From NCBI GenBank assembly GCA_963169055.1, contig CAUJFU010000486.1, positions 1 to 23,637 of the forward strand: a stretch of 23,637 nt of DNA, written 5' to 3'. Below, piece by piece: positions 16,188 through 23,637 of this stretch (position 1 is the stretch's first letter; the number at the start of each line of letters is the position of its first letter). This DNA comes from Myxococcota bacterium (GTDB taxonomy: Bacteria; Myxococcota_C; UBA6777). The notes below the pieces were generated by a model, which was not told the origin of the DNA, did no database searches, and saw only the letters and a list, made by a program, of their open reading frames with translations. The translations under genes were made by a program, and so were the position numbers.

Positions 16188-16913
16188 ATGATACTCTCCC
16201 GCACCTTGCCTCTCAAAGCCCCTTCCTCCAAAGCACACCCCTTGTTGCTTGTTTTCTTCCTCTACGTTTTCTGCTCCCCAAACAGCCTCCATGCCCAAGC
16301 CCAACTCCAACGCCTCGATATGCTTGCGGGTGGGCAGATCATCGGTGCTTCTTTGGCTTTGCCGCTTTCCCATCGCGCCGAACTCTTCCTCAACAAACGC
16401 TGGAACGTTCACGCCATACGGGTATATCTGCCGCACGCCACTCTCCGCGTTCATCCCCACGGCCAAGTCCACCTCGAAGCCACCCGCCCCCACCCTCGCT
16501 TCGCCCTACGCTATGATCCACAACGCCGACTCCAACGCATCGATCGCTACGCGCTCGAATACAACGAGCTTGGGCGCATCCAACGTATCGGAAAAATACA
16601 TTTTACCTACGATAAGTTCGGTCGCATCGAACAAATCGATACATTGCTGCTGCGCTACGACATCAACGCACGCATCACACAAGTCGGAACGCTTCTCTTG
16701 CGCTACGGCAACAACCAAAAACCCCATCAGATCGGTGATATTAAACTCACCTACGACGATCAAGATCGACTTCAACAGATCGACACCCAACGCCTTCTCT
16801 ACGATAGCCTCAACGCCCAACTCCTCTCCATCCAAGGACACCTCGAATCTCCCCGATTGATCGTTCATTGGGATCTCAAAGAAACAGGAAGACGCCTACA
16901 ATACGGCGACTAG
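16188..16913 (+). CDS. Secreted protein with seven 16-residue tyrosine repeats
   Basis: The 241-residue protein has a signal peptide (hydrophobic LLLVFFLYVF, likely cleavage after HAQA near residue 38). Residues about 105-219 are tandem repeats of exactly 16 residues: the aligned aromatic is Y109, Y125, Y141, Y157, Y173, Y189 and Y205. A second hydrophobic position recurs at 118, 134, 150, 166, 182 and 198. The consensus is close to LxYDxxGRIxQIGxIx, which recalls YD/RHS-type beta repeats but is shorter and regular. Such units may stack as a beta-solenoid or sheet; this is inference. GGAG lies nine bases before the ATG. Function is unknown; it is probably periplasmic or extracellular. Confidence 0.85.
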   Translation: MILSRTLPLKAPSSKAHPLLLVFFLYVFCSPNSLHAQAQLQRLDMLAGGQIIGASLALPLSHRAELFLNKRWNVHAIRVYLPHATLRVHPHGQVHLEATRPHPRFALRYDPQRRLQRIDRYALEYNELGRIQRIGKIHFTYDKFGRIEQIDTLLLRYDINARITQVGTLLLRYGNNQKPHQIGDIKLTYDDQDRLQQIDTQRLLYDSLNAQLLSIQGHLESPRLIVHWDLKETGRRLQYGD

Positions 16914-17117
16914 CACACGCCTCAAACCCACCCGCAAACCACTCCTGAGAGGAAAAATCGCTCGCCCCTTGACTACTCTCACTTGAAACGTAACCTTTGC
17001 CCTCGCTCGACGGCTGCCTTGCACCCCCCCCGGCTGGATGCGCCATTTTGCACCACACCTCTAAACATCAGGCGGCTGCTCATCCCCCACAAACTGAAAA
17101 AGAGAAAGGTTCACCTC

Positions 17118-17549
17118 GTGAACAAAACACAAAAAAATCGCGCCATATTGATCGAAAAACTCAACCAGATCTTGGCTTGGGAAAAACGCGCCGAAGCGAT
17201 GTATTCGCACTATGCCGCGTATGTCAAAGGACTCCATCGCTTGCACCTCAAGCCCTTCTTTGAAGGCGAAGCCAACGAGTCCACCCTCCATGCCCGCCAA
17301 GTCCGCGAAGCCATTGTCCACCTCGGTGGTGTCGCCATCACCGAACAAGATCCCACCGCGATCAAGCACACCACCAACTACCGCGAGATGTTGGCTGAAG
17401 CCTTGGAAACCGAAAAGCGTGCTGGAGCGGGATACGCAGGATTGCTCGAACACATCGATGAAAATGACGAACTCTACGATGTTTTGCAACAGATCCACTT
17501 CGCCGAAGAACGCAGCCTGATCGAACTCAACCATCTCCTCGACGGCTGA
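17118..17549 (+). CDS. Small ferritin-like (bacterioferritin/Dps-type) four-helix protein
   Basis: The 143-residue product has four helices of ferritin-like spacing: LIEKLNQILAWEKRAEAMYSHY with E22, EANESTLHARQVREAIVHLGG with E54/H58, YREMLAEALETEKRAGAGY with E97/E99, and LQQIHFAEERSLIELNHLL with E130/E131. The usual ExxH pairs of helices B and D are not exact: helix B reads ExxxH, and helix D has Leu where His is expected. Metal binding is therefore plausible but unproven. I chose GTG at 17118 because AGAAAGG lies eight bases upstream and translation starts directly in the helical bundle; the in-frame ATG at 16983 would add 45 low-quality residues. It would be cytoplasmic, storing iron or protecting against oxidation if active. 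Confidence 0.8.
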   Translation: MNKTQKNRAILIEKLNQILAWEKRAEAMYSHYAAYVKGLHRLHLKPFFEGEANESTLHARQVREAIVHLGGVAITEQDPTAIKHTTNYREMLAEALETEKRAGAGYAGLLEHIDENDELYDVLQQIHFAEERSLIELNHLLDG

Positions 17550-17598
17550 TACGAATCGTCCCCCCTTATCAACCTACCCCATCCCCAATAAATCCAGA

Positions 17599-20085
17599 TC
17601 AACGCACCTTATCGAAGAACATCAAGACGGATTTGACGCGACCAAACGCAGGAATACGGACTTTGCCTTGTTTTGCGCCTTGGATCAACTCACACACCGA
17701 AAGGTGGGCTGTTTGACCGATCTGCTGGACGTCAGGATCGCGCCGCATCCCGATCCCCACGCGGATCGGTAAAAACGGCACACGCACGCTTTGATCCACC
17801 GAAAGGTTTAATCCTACGGAAAAGTCCGATACTTCGAGCGTAAACGTGGTATCTTGCCGGATCGGGATCAAACGATGGCTTTGATAGATGGCTTTGAGGC
17901 GATGGTGCGCAACGGGAGTCTCAAGCTTTTGGTTTCCCAACCAAACCGTCAAAAACGGCGAAGGCAGTTTCATGGAGCCGATCCCCGCGTGCCAAGGCTT
18001 CCCATCAGCGCGGGTCTCCGTCACATCGACCTCTGCGATACGCACGCGATACACGCCTTCACAACGCGGATCGCTGACCACTTGTTGTAAGGGTTCGATC
18101 TTGAGTTCCAACATCTCAACTTGACCGAACGATCGCAAGATCAAGCGGCCCCCCTCCACAAATACCCGAGGAAGATGGGGTGCCGAAAAACGCCCGATAG
18201 GATCTTCTGCCCACCGTTGGATCAGTTCTCGTGCCGAGCGATACGTTCCTAAGAAATCGTGCGCCACGGTCTCGTCGTCGTCTGTGACTGTCACAGTAAG
18301 CGACTCGTTGCCTCGGATACGAAAGACGTGCGAAGCATTCCACTCAGGATAAACCGTGTTGTTGAGCGTCGGTGTAATGAAAACATCATAGTCACCGAGC
18401 TGGATCTTCACCCGAGGATCGGGCGCACGACGGCCTTCGCTTAACTTCTTAAAATCTTCATTTTGCGTATAGATCGACACATCTTGCAGCCCGCGTGGTG
18501 GGAGGTTTGGTGTACCAGCCCCCGGGCAACCGTCCCAACAATCGCCTTTTTCGTTGACCGGCCACAAACGGGCTTTCACCACCGTCACACGCACAAATTG
18601 CACGGAAGGCGGAATCGCAAAAGGCTTTTGTGTCATCGGCAAATTCGCCTCAAACTGCTTCAAGCGTTCCGTATGTACAAAAACCCGCTCGACTTGCCCG
18701 AATGTCGGGATCTCCCAGATCCCACCATGTTCCCAAACCGCCGCAGGAAGGCCGCGTCCACGATAGACGCCGATCTCTTCAGAAGAAAAAGCATCCTTAT
18801 CCAACAACTTGATCTCGATCAGATCATCCTTCCCAAGGCGCACAAACTCCGGCTTTTTCCACACAGGTTGCAGAGTATCTTGGCGCACATCCGTTTTCCA
18901 CGCATGTGTGCCCATCTTGATCTCCGCCCACGGATCAGGCGCTCCTGCGCCCGAGGCCACCGCCCGAAAACTCGGCTGCGTATAATACGGCGTAAACTCA
19001 CGCAAGCCACGCGGCGGAAGCTCCTTCACTTTCCCCCAACAATCCCAACACTGTTGGGATGCCTTCACAGGCCACAGATGGGCGCGGATCATCGAGATCC
19101 GAAACAATCGTTTTGGTTGCGGTGTAGGCCGCATCTCTTCCGTACGTACGGTCTTTTCGGCAGAGGTCTTTTCGGTTTTTGTGGCGATCGCCTTGGGAGA
19201 TGCTGTAATCCTCGTTACATCGGTCTTTTTCGCTATCTCTTTGGGAGTTTCTTTCGCTACCTTTTTGGGAGTCTCTTTCGCTACCTCTTTCGCTACCTCT
19301 TTGGGAGTCTCTTTGGGAGTCTCTTTGGGAGCAATCGTTCTTGGCGCAGGCGAAACACCCGGTGGATTGGGACTTTTCTTGTCTTGTGCAGAGGCTGAGG
19401 GCGGGTTTGGCTCTGTTCCACGCGCATACACCGCTGCCCCCGAAGGCTCGATCAGCTTTAAAGCGGCCATCGGCATCGGTGCAGGGCTTCTCGCGATCGT
19501 GCTCTCTTTCTTTTCAACGTTCAAACGAACGATCTTGAATTCAAGCGACTCCACTTGCATCACTTTGCGCAAGACCCATCGCCCACCTTCCAATATCTCG
19601 CGAGGAAGGCGTTCTTCTTCGACACGTCCGATTAGATCGCTTCCCCAAGCGTCCACGTCCTCGACCCGTACCTCAAAGCGATCGGTCGATTTTACCCGCA
19701 ATAACTTTGTGATCTCCCAAGTTGGTTGCGTGGTGTCTTTGACGACAGGAGTCACGATCTGATGCGGTCCGATGCGTAAGATCACCCGAACATCGGGCGC
19801 TTTCCAGCCTGTCGTCATCTGGCGAAAACCTGTATGGCGCAGATAATGAGCGTAGGGATGAAGCCCCCGCTCAGGCAACGATATCTTGCCCCACCCACAG
19901 GCATCCCAACACTCACCCGTCGCTTTCACCGGCCAGATCTTCGCCCCCACGATCGAAAGGCGCACCCAAACCCCTTCTTCTTCTGTCGGCTTGGCATCCA
20001 CAGACAAGGGAAGAGATATCCCCAGAAAACCGATCAATCCAAGCAAAAAAACCCCAAGATTGCTTTGTTTTGAATGGTTCGACAT
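17599..20085 (-). CDS. Secreted protein with four C2-like modules and CWD cysteine motifs
   Basis: The 828-residue protein has a signal peptide (GVFLLGLIGFLGISLPLSVDA, cleaved near residue 31). Modules lie at about 38-189, 326-475, 495-668 and 674-828. Modules 1-3 share WPV(K/N)xxxxCWDxC/W, LPxRGL, a Tyr-rich stretch, APDxxxxIxxG, a DTTQPTW-like motif (DTTQPTW, DTLQPVW, NTVYPEW), an acidic V(E/T)DxD...(E/D)xxG loop, and an EGGxWxLRxxxQVE-like end. The last three features are the layout of C2 domains, which often bind calcium and membranes. Module 4 lacks the cysteine motif. A Lys/Glu/Pro/Ala-rich linker (about 190-325) separates modules 1 and 2. The start at 20085 is fixed by GAGGAGG six bases upstream. 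It is probably exported; its target is unknown. Confidence 0.85.
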   Translation of the reverse strand: MSNHSKQSNLGVFLLGLIGFLGISLPLSVDAKPTEEEGVWVRLSIVGAKIWPVKATGECWDACGWGKISLPERGLHPYAHYLRHTGFRQMTTGWKAPDVRVILRIGPHQIVTPVVKDTTQPTWEITKLLRVKSTDRFEVRVEDVDAWGSDLIGRVEEERLPREILEGGRWVLRKVMQVESLEFKIVRLNVEKKESTIARSPAPMPMAALKLIEPSGAAVYARGTEPNPPSASAQDKKSPNPPGVSPAPRTIAPKETPKETPKEVAKEVAKETPKKVAKETPKEIAKKTDVTRITASPKAIATKTEKTSAEKTVRTEEMRPTPQPKRLFRISMIRAHLWPVKASQQCWDCWGKVKELPPRGLREFTPYYTQPSFRAVASGAGAPDPWAEIKMGTHAWKTDVRQDTLQPVWKKPEFVRLGKDDLIEIKLLDKDAFSSEEIGVYRGRGLPAAVWEHGGIWEIPTFGQVERVFVHTERLKQFEANLPMTQKPFAIPPSVQFVRVTVVKARLWPVNEKGDCWDGCPGAGTPNLPPRGLQDVSIYTQNEDFKKLSEGRRAPDPRVKIQLGDYDVFITPTLNNTVYPEWNASHVFRIRGNESLTVTVTDDDETVAHDFLGTYRSARELIQRWAEDPIGRFSAPHLPRVFVEGGRLILRSFGQVEMLELKIEPLQQVVSDPRCEGVYRVRIAEVDVTETRADGKPWHAGIGSMKLPSPFLTVWLGNQKLETPVAHHRLKAIYQSHRLIPIRQDTTFTLEVSDFSVGLNLSVDQSVRVPFLPIRVGIGMRRDPDVQQIGQTAHLSVCELIQGAKQGKVRIPAFGRVKSVLMFFDKVR
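19222..19329 (-). repeat. Short-period tandem repeat encoding a KETPKE/KEVAKE linker
   Basis: 12-base-type units such as TCTTTGGGAGTC recur and alternate with CTCTTTCGCTAC. They translate to repeated KETP and KEVA tetrads at residues about 253-288 of the C2-module protein. Slippage at such tracts commonly changes linker length between strains. Confidence 0.8.
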
Positions 20086-20261
20086 GTGCAGCCTCCTCTC
20101 TACTTTGCGCTCCCACTGCGTCACCGCTGTGTCTGGTCGAGCCCTCGATCACCAAGAACCGCCAAAAAGCGCCTACTTCTCTTCCAACATAAGGCCCACC
20201 CCACGCCCCTGCAATCTGCCCCTTCACCCGCCCGCTTTTCATGCGGCTTTTCGAATCGTGA

Positions 20262-22064
20262 TCAGCCTGTCGGCGGTGATTTTTCTTCGGCCTCTCCTCG
20301 GAAAAAGTGGCTCCCTTCGTAGCGCGATAGGGCCTCTTTCAGAAACACCTTGACCACCGCAGCCATCGGCACCGCCAACAAGATCCCCACGATCCCAAAC
20401 AGCTTTCCCCCCACCAAGATCGCGATCATCACGACCAGTTCAGACATCCCCGTGTGTTCTCCCACGACTTTCGGCGTGAACACAAACACATCGCACATGT
20501 GGATCGCAAACATCCCGATCAACACAACAAAAAATTGCCACTGCAATTGAAATTGAATCAAGGCAACCGTCAACGCGATCAAGTAAGTGATAAAAAAGCC
20601 AAGGTATGGGATGACGTTGATCAACGCACCAAGCAACGCAATGGCCGGTGCCATCGGCACTTGCACCGCAGAAAGCAAGATCATATAGCACGAACCAACG
20701 ATCATCGAGACTGTAATCTGCCCACGAATAAATCCCGATATCATCTGATCGATCTCACGCAAACGACCCAACGCCCAACCTCGCATACGCGGGGGGATCG
20801 ATTTGACCACCCGTTCCTCTACATGCTTGTAATCTTTAAGAAAATAAAACGTAAACAACGGAATAAACAGAAAGTTGAACAGCGCGATCAACAGCGTCAC
20901 ACCGCTCAAAAAGATCGACGAAAAAAACTGCGTGAGTGGCTTGACCATGCTTGGGACGTATTTTTGGATCTGCTCGCCCCATTGTGTGATCGCTTCGGTG
21001 AAATTTTTGGGAAAATGAAATTTGAAATTCACTTCCGCCCACACCTTGAGTTTGTTGAGCGCGGTCGGAAGTTGCTGCATCAATCGCGCAAACTCATCAA
21101 ACGAATGCGATAACGCCGGCAACAACAGCAATACCACCGACACCAACAACACCACCAACAACAACACAAACATCGAGATCGCCGCGCTTCGGCTGATCCC
21201 GAGCTTTTCCATCCGCACCACCAGCGGATTCAACAGGTACGCCAAGCCCAAAGAAAACAAGATCGGCGTCAACACAGGACTCAAGTAATAGGTCATAAAC
21301 AAAAAAAAGATCAGCAACAACGCTATTACAAACGTGCGGATGTACACCATCTCCGAGATCTGCAACGACAACGGCAACACACCGTGATCACGAACACCCG
21401 CCCGCAAACGAATCGGACCCATCCCAAGGCCCGATCCATCGACCGATTGCGTAAAAACAATCTCTTCCAACTCGACTTCTTCAGGAGGCCGCAACGGCGA
21501 GATATTGTGCTTTTTGATCGTCACCAACGGTCGCCCCGCTGCCGACAGGCCGTCCATCGATCGTCCCGAATACATCGGGCCGTACAACTCTGCCTCGGCA
21601 TCCTCTTTCGTGTCCGCCTCGACATCCTTATCGGCGTCCTCTTTTGCGTCCTCCTTGGGTTGCTCGGCACGTGGCAACGTCTCTGCCTCGCTCTGCTCCT
21701 TGATGTGCTCCTCCAATCGATCAGCCTCTGGCGATGCCCCCGCATCGAACGTCACATCTACACCTCCCAACGCCTCGCCCACCTCTTCTTTTGAAGCCTG
21801 TGCGATGTGATCGGTAGTTTCGAGATGAACGGACTCTTTGGTTGGGAGAGGGAGTTCTCTTTGATTTTTTGCGATATCGACAGAACGCGCCGCGTATTCT
21901 GCTGCGCTTCCCGATCTTGGGGAAGACAAAGAGGCCGTTGTTTTGGAGGCAGACGGTCGAGGCGGCTCGGGATCTCCCGCAGATACGCCGGATGTTGTTT
22001 TGGGACGTGGTTCATGCTGTTTTTGAGAAGCAGGTGGCGCAGACTTATTCTTTTTGCGACCCAT
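20262..22064 (-). CDS. AI-2E family (PerM-type) membrane transporter with long acidic N-terminal extension
   Basis: The 600-residue protein has a C-terminal AI-2E/UPF0118 domain (about 240-580) with paired N-terminal membrane segments (IALLLIFFLFMTYYLSPVL, ILFSLGLAYLLNPLV), the FTFYFLKDYK loop, GFIRGQ, and the family stretch INVIPYLGF followed by PKVVGEHTGMSELVV. Members are implicated in export of autoinducer-2, other small molecules or ions, so the substrate is uncertain. The first 240 residues are hydrophilic, rich in Pro, Ser, Glu and Asp, including a KEDAKEDADKD-type run (about 137-158), and probably cytoplasmic. AGAGAGGG lies seven bases before the ATG. The C2-module gene follows on the same strand 176 bp downstream. 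Confidence 0.92.
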   Translation of the reverse strand: MGRKKNKSAPPASQKQHEPRPKTTSGVSAGDPEPPRPSASKTTASLSSPRSGSAAEYAARSVDIAKNQRELPLPTKESVHLETTDHIAQASKEEVGEALGGVDVTFDAGASPEADRLEEHIKEQSEAETLPRAEQPKEDAKEDADKDVEADTKEDAEAELYGPMYSGRSMDGLSAAGRPLVTIKKHNISPLRPPEEVELEEIVFTQSVDGSGLGMGPIRLRAGVRDHGVLPLSLQISEMVYIRTFVIALLLIFFLFMTYYLSPVLTPILFSLGLAYLLNPLVVRMEKLGISRSAAISMFVLLLVVLLVSVVLLLLPALSHSFDEFARLMQQLPTALNKLKVWAEVNFKFHFPKNFTEAITQWGEQIQKYVPSMVKPLTQFFSSIFLSGVTLLIALFNFLFIPLFTFYFLKDYKHVEERVVKSIPPRMRGWALGRLREIDQMISGFIRGQITVSMIVGSCYMILLSAVQVPMAPAIALLGALINVIPYLGFFITYLIALTVALIQFQLQWQFFVVLIGMFAIHMCDVFVFTPKVVGEHTGMSELVVMIAILVGGKLFGIVGILLAVPMAAVVKVFLKEALSRYEGSHFFRGEAEEKSPPTG

Positions 22065-22153
22065 CGAATGGCCCTCTCTGTCAAGACGTTTTGTATGGGC
22101 AATACAAACCTAGGCATCAAACGGCCCTTGCCCCCGCTCACAAAGACGCTGCT

Positions 22154-22639
22154 CTAGTTGCAAGTCGGGCAACTCGATTGGCAAGCAAAAGTCCAGCGTG
22201 TCTTGTCTTGTTCACAAGTTCGGATGCCGTCTTGGGTTTCTTTGAGGCAGCTTTTAAGCGCTTCGCCCAAAGGATTTTGGCAGGTCGCGTAGCATTTTTC
22301 TTTCATTGTTCCGCAACCTTCTTTGTTGTAGCAGAGCACAGGATCATTTTTGTCTTTGCAGTTTGCGTAGCACTTGTCAGCATCCGAACATTCGAGTTTT
22401 CGAACGCAACGGCGTCCGTTTTTGTGGGCTTCTTTGATACATCGGTTGCGTCGCTTCAACACGTCTTTTCGGCACTTTCGCTCACGCAGAACTGCTTTCA
22501 CAAGACAACGCTTCTTGCATGTGTCGCGTTTGCGCAAGCATCGTTGCGTTTGATTTGGCTTAGCCGCGACTTCCGTACTCCAACAACCCCAACACACCAC
22601 GAACACCAACCAACCACTCAACAGATAACGTCCTCGCAT
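22154..22639 (-). CDS. Secreted cysteine-rich protein (18 Cys in mature part)
   Basis: The 161-residue product has a signal peptide (LLSGWLVFVVCWGCWSTEVAA, likely cleavage after AA near residue 26). The mature chain is strongly basic and contains 18 cysteines spaced as in helical disulfide hairpins: CLRKRDTCKKRC, RKCRKDVLKRRNRC, CSDADKCYANC, EKCYATC and ending CQSSCPTCN. The even count suggests up to nine disulfides. No family recognised. I chose the ATG at 22639, with AAGGAAA four bases upstream, over a longer frame starting at 22723. A promoter-like pair lies about 66-94 bases upstream. It sits between PgeF and the AI-2E transporter on the same strand. A periplasmic or surface role is inferred. 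Confidence 0.85.
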   Translation of the reverse strand: MRGRYLLSGWLVFVVCWGCWSTEVAAKPNQTQRCLRKRDTCKKRCLVKAVLRERKCRKDVLKRRNRCIKEAHKNGRRCVRKLECSDADKCYANCKDKNDPVLCYNKEGCGTMKEKCYATCQNPLGEALKSCLKETQDGIRTCEQDKTRWTFACQSSCPTCN

Positions 22640-22704
22640 CGACTTTCCTTCTTCTTTCCTATGGGTGCAGCGTCCCTCGTGAAGCTCTACATGGAACGTT
22701 CGGC

Positions 22705-22733
22705 AGCATAGCGAAAAGCACAAACGGATGCAA
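22705..22733 (-). promoter_or_regulatory. Possible sigma-70-type promoter of the Cys-rich gene
   Basis: On the minus strand TTGCAT (22733-22728) and TATGCT (22710-22705) are separated by exactly 17 bases, giving a leader of about 60 bases before the ATG at 22639. The hexamers each match consensus at four of six positions, so this is suggestive only. Confidence 0.4.
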
Positions 22734-22782
22734 CAATGCGATCCATTTCACGCACCAACCCCCGCCTCAACGGACAACAACC

Positions 22783-23529
22783 TCACCTCTCGCCCGCAAT
22801 AAAATTAAACATCCGCCCGCAACGCCCGCTGCTTGCACGATGCGAAAAAAAGCGGGCCGAAGCATCCGAGACGGTACAGCCATGAACGTGATCGATCTGT
22901 TCCCTCGGAACACCCGCACGCTCCAACTGCGCGACCAACGCACCGCGCAGATCGACCAGATGTCGGCCTTCGGTGCTTGGATCAGGGCGTGCAGCCTCTG
23001 CAAAATGCGCTGCCACCTCGTCCCCAACTTGGAACACCTCGGCGCTGATATGCGGGCCGATCGCCACAAAGAGATCCGGGGACGATACCCGTGCACGCAG
23101 ACGCTCGATCACCCGCACCGCGATCTCAGACACCACACCCCGCCAACCTGCATGGATCGCCGCGACGGCTCGGCTTTTGCGCTCTGCCAACAGCAACGGC
23201 ACACAGTCCGCTGTTTTGACTCCCACCACAAGCCCCGGCACAAACGACAATAGCGCATCTGCTTGCTCGTCGGCTGTCGGTTGTTCTGCTTTTTCACAAA
23301 GCACCACACGATCCGAATGGATCTGTGTGACACTTCGGATCTGTTCGCGTTGCACATCCAAACGCAAAGCGAGCAAGCGAAGATTCTCTTCGACAGCATC
23401 GGCTCGATCACCCGTCGATGTCGAAAAATTCCAAGAAGCATACGCCCCTTCGCTCACTCCGCCCGCTCGTGTTGTAAAACCGTGTTTGGGAAAACCAACC
23501 TCTTCCAAAAGCGATGAACGCAACCACAT
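22783..23529 (-). CDS. pgeF: Peptidoglycan editing factor PgeF (YfiH/laccase-domain family)
   Basis: The 248-residue product is full length for the family. The catalytic metal/nucleophile set is present: H71 in TQIHSDRV, C109 in TADCVPLLL and H126 in HAGWRG. Other family features are GFTTRAGGVSEG near the start and CTVSDASARFFSHR near the end. Family members act on purine nucleosides and were also described as multicopper oxidase-like; PgeF in Escherichia coli removes wrongly incorporated serine from peptidoglycan precursors. The GPxIGPCC-like stretch reads GPHISAEVF here, a departure from many homologues. GAGG lies four bases before the ATG. The Cys-rich protein gene follows on the same strand after 143 bp. 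Confidence 0.93.
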   Translation of the reverse strand: MWLRSSLLEEVGFPKHGFTTRAGGVSEGAYASWNFSTSTGDRADAVEENLRLLALRLDVQREQIRSVTQIHSDRVVLCEKAEQPTADEQADALLSFVPGLVVGVKTADCVPLLLAERKSRAVAAIHAGWRGVVSEIAVRVIERLRARVSSPDLFVAIGPHISAEVFQVGDEVAAHFAEAARPDPSTEGRHLVDLRGALVAQLERAGVPREQIDHVHGCTVSDASARFFSHRASSGRCGRMFNFIAGER

Positions 23530-23581
23530 GATGCCTCACACAATGTTTTTCGTTATCGAAACAACTTGCTGGATAAGTTTC

Positions 23582-23627
23582 GTGGGGCTGGCAAAGCCCC
23601 ACAAGAGAGTTCGACTCCCTTGACCCC
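23582..23627 (-). repeat. Dispersed hairpin repeat, copy D (inverted)
   Basis: Read on the minus strand it starts GGGGTCAAGGGAGTC and ends GTGGGGCTTTGCCAGCCCCAC-like. The first half matches copies A and C, but the section before the GGGGC stem is shortened. It lies 52 bp upstream of the pgeF start, close to the window edge. Confidence 0.7.
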
Positions 23628-23637
23628 GTATTGATTT

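Noticed and set aside
21842-22711. 289-codon plus-strand open frame
   Set aside because: Antisense to the AI-2E gene start and the Cys-rich gene, both of which have signal or membrane features and good ribosome-binding sites.

Overview
The window looks like chromosomal DNA of a moderately GC-rich Gram-negative bacterium. A large Ser/Thr kinase with a zinc-ribbon start, secreted repeat and Cys-rich proteins of unknown family, a lipoprotein, and a microcompartment shell gene beside a sugar-phosphate aldolase together suggest a Myxococcota or Bradymonadota-like (former Deltaproteobacteria) lineage. No rRNA or other phylogenetic marker is present, so this is inference. I found no tRNA, CRISPR array, transposase or phage gene.

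Left part (1-4600). The last codons of an unidentified gene precede a BMC-H microcompartment shell protein, a bifunctional class II aldolase/short-chain dehydrogenase of the rhamnulose-1-phosphate type, and a tandem universal stress protein, all on the plus strand. This resembles one end of a deoxy-sugar (rhamnose/fucose) microcompartment locus, with the rest beyond the left edge. A minus-strand gene of unknown function converges on it.

Middle part (4598-11825). A minus-strand lipoprotein gene lies divergent from a plus-strand series: an APH-fold kinase, a repeat-filled 425 bp gap, a CysC-like P-loop kinase, and a membrane-anchored alpha/beta hydrolase that overlaps the kinase gene by 4 bp. 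Next come hsdM and hsdS of a type I restriction-modification system. No hsdR is in the window, and the codon preference of this pair differs from its neighbours, suggesting an acquired cassette.

Right part (11826-23637). A 1212-residue membrane-anchored Ser/Thr kinase-like protein has a degenerate glycine loop and HRDLQ instead of HRDLK. Divergent from it is a secreted protein made of seven exact 16-residue repeats, followed by a small ferritin-like protein. On the minus strand lie a secreted protein with four C2-like modules (three carrying a CWD-type Cys motif), an AI-2E-family membrane transporter with a long acidic N-terminus, a secreted 18-Cys protein, and PgeF (YfiH).

A hairpin-forming intergenic repeat occurs in four diverged copies spread from one end of the window to the other (439, 6477, 11892 and 23582). 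The gap at 6318-6742 holds further palindromic modules. The best candidates for something undescribed are the C2/CWD module family, the 16-residue repeat protein, the atypical kinase, and the partly visible microcompartment locus.
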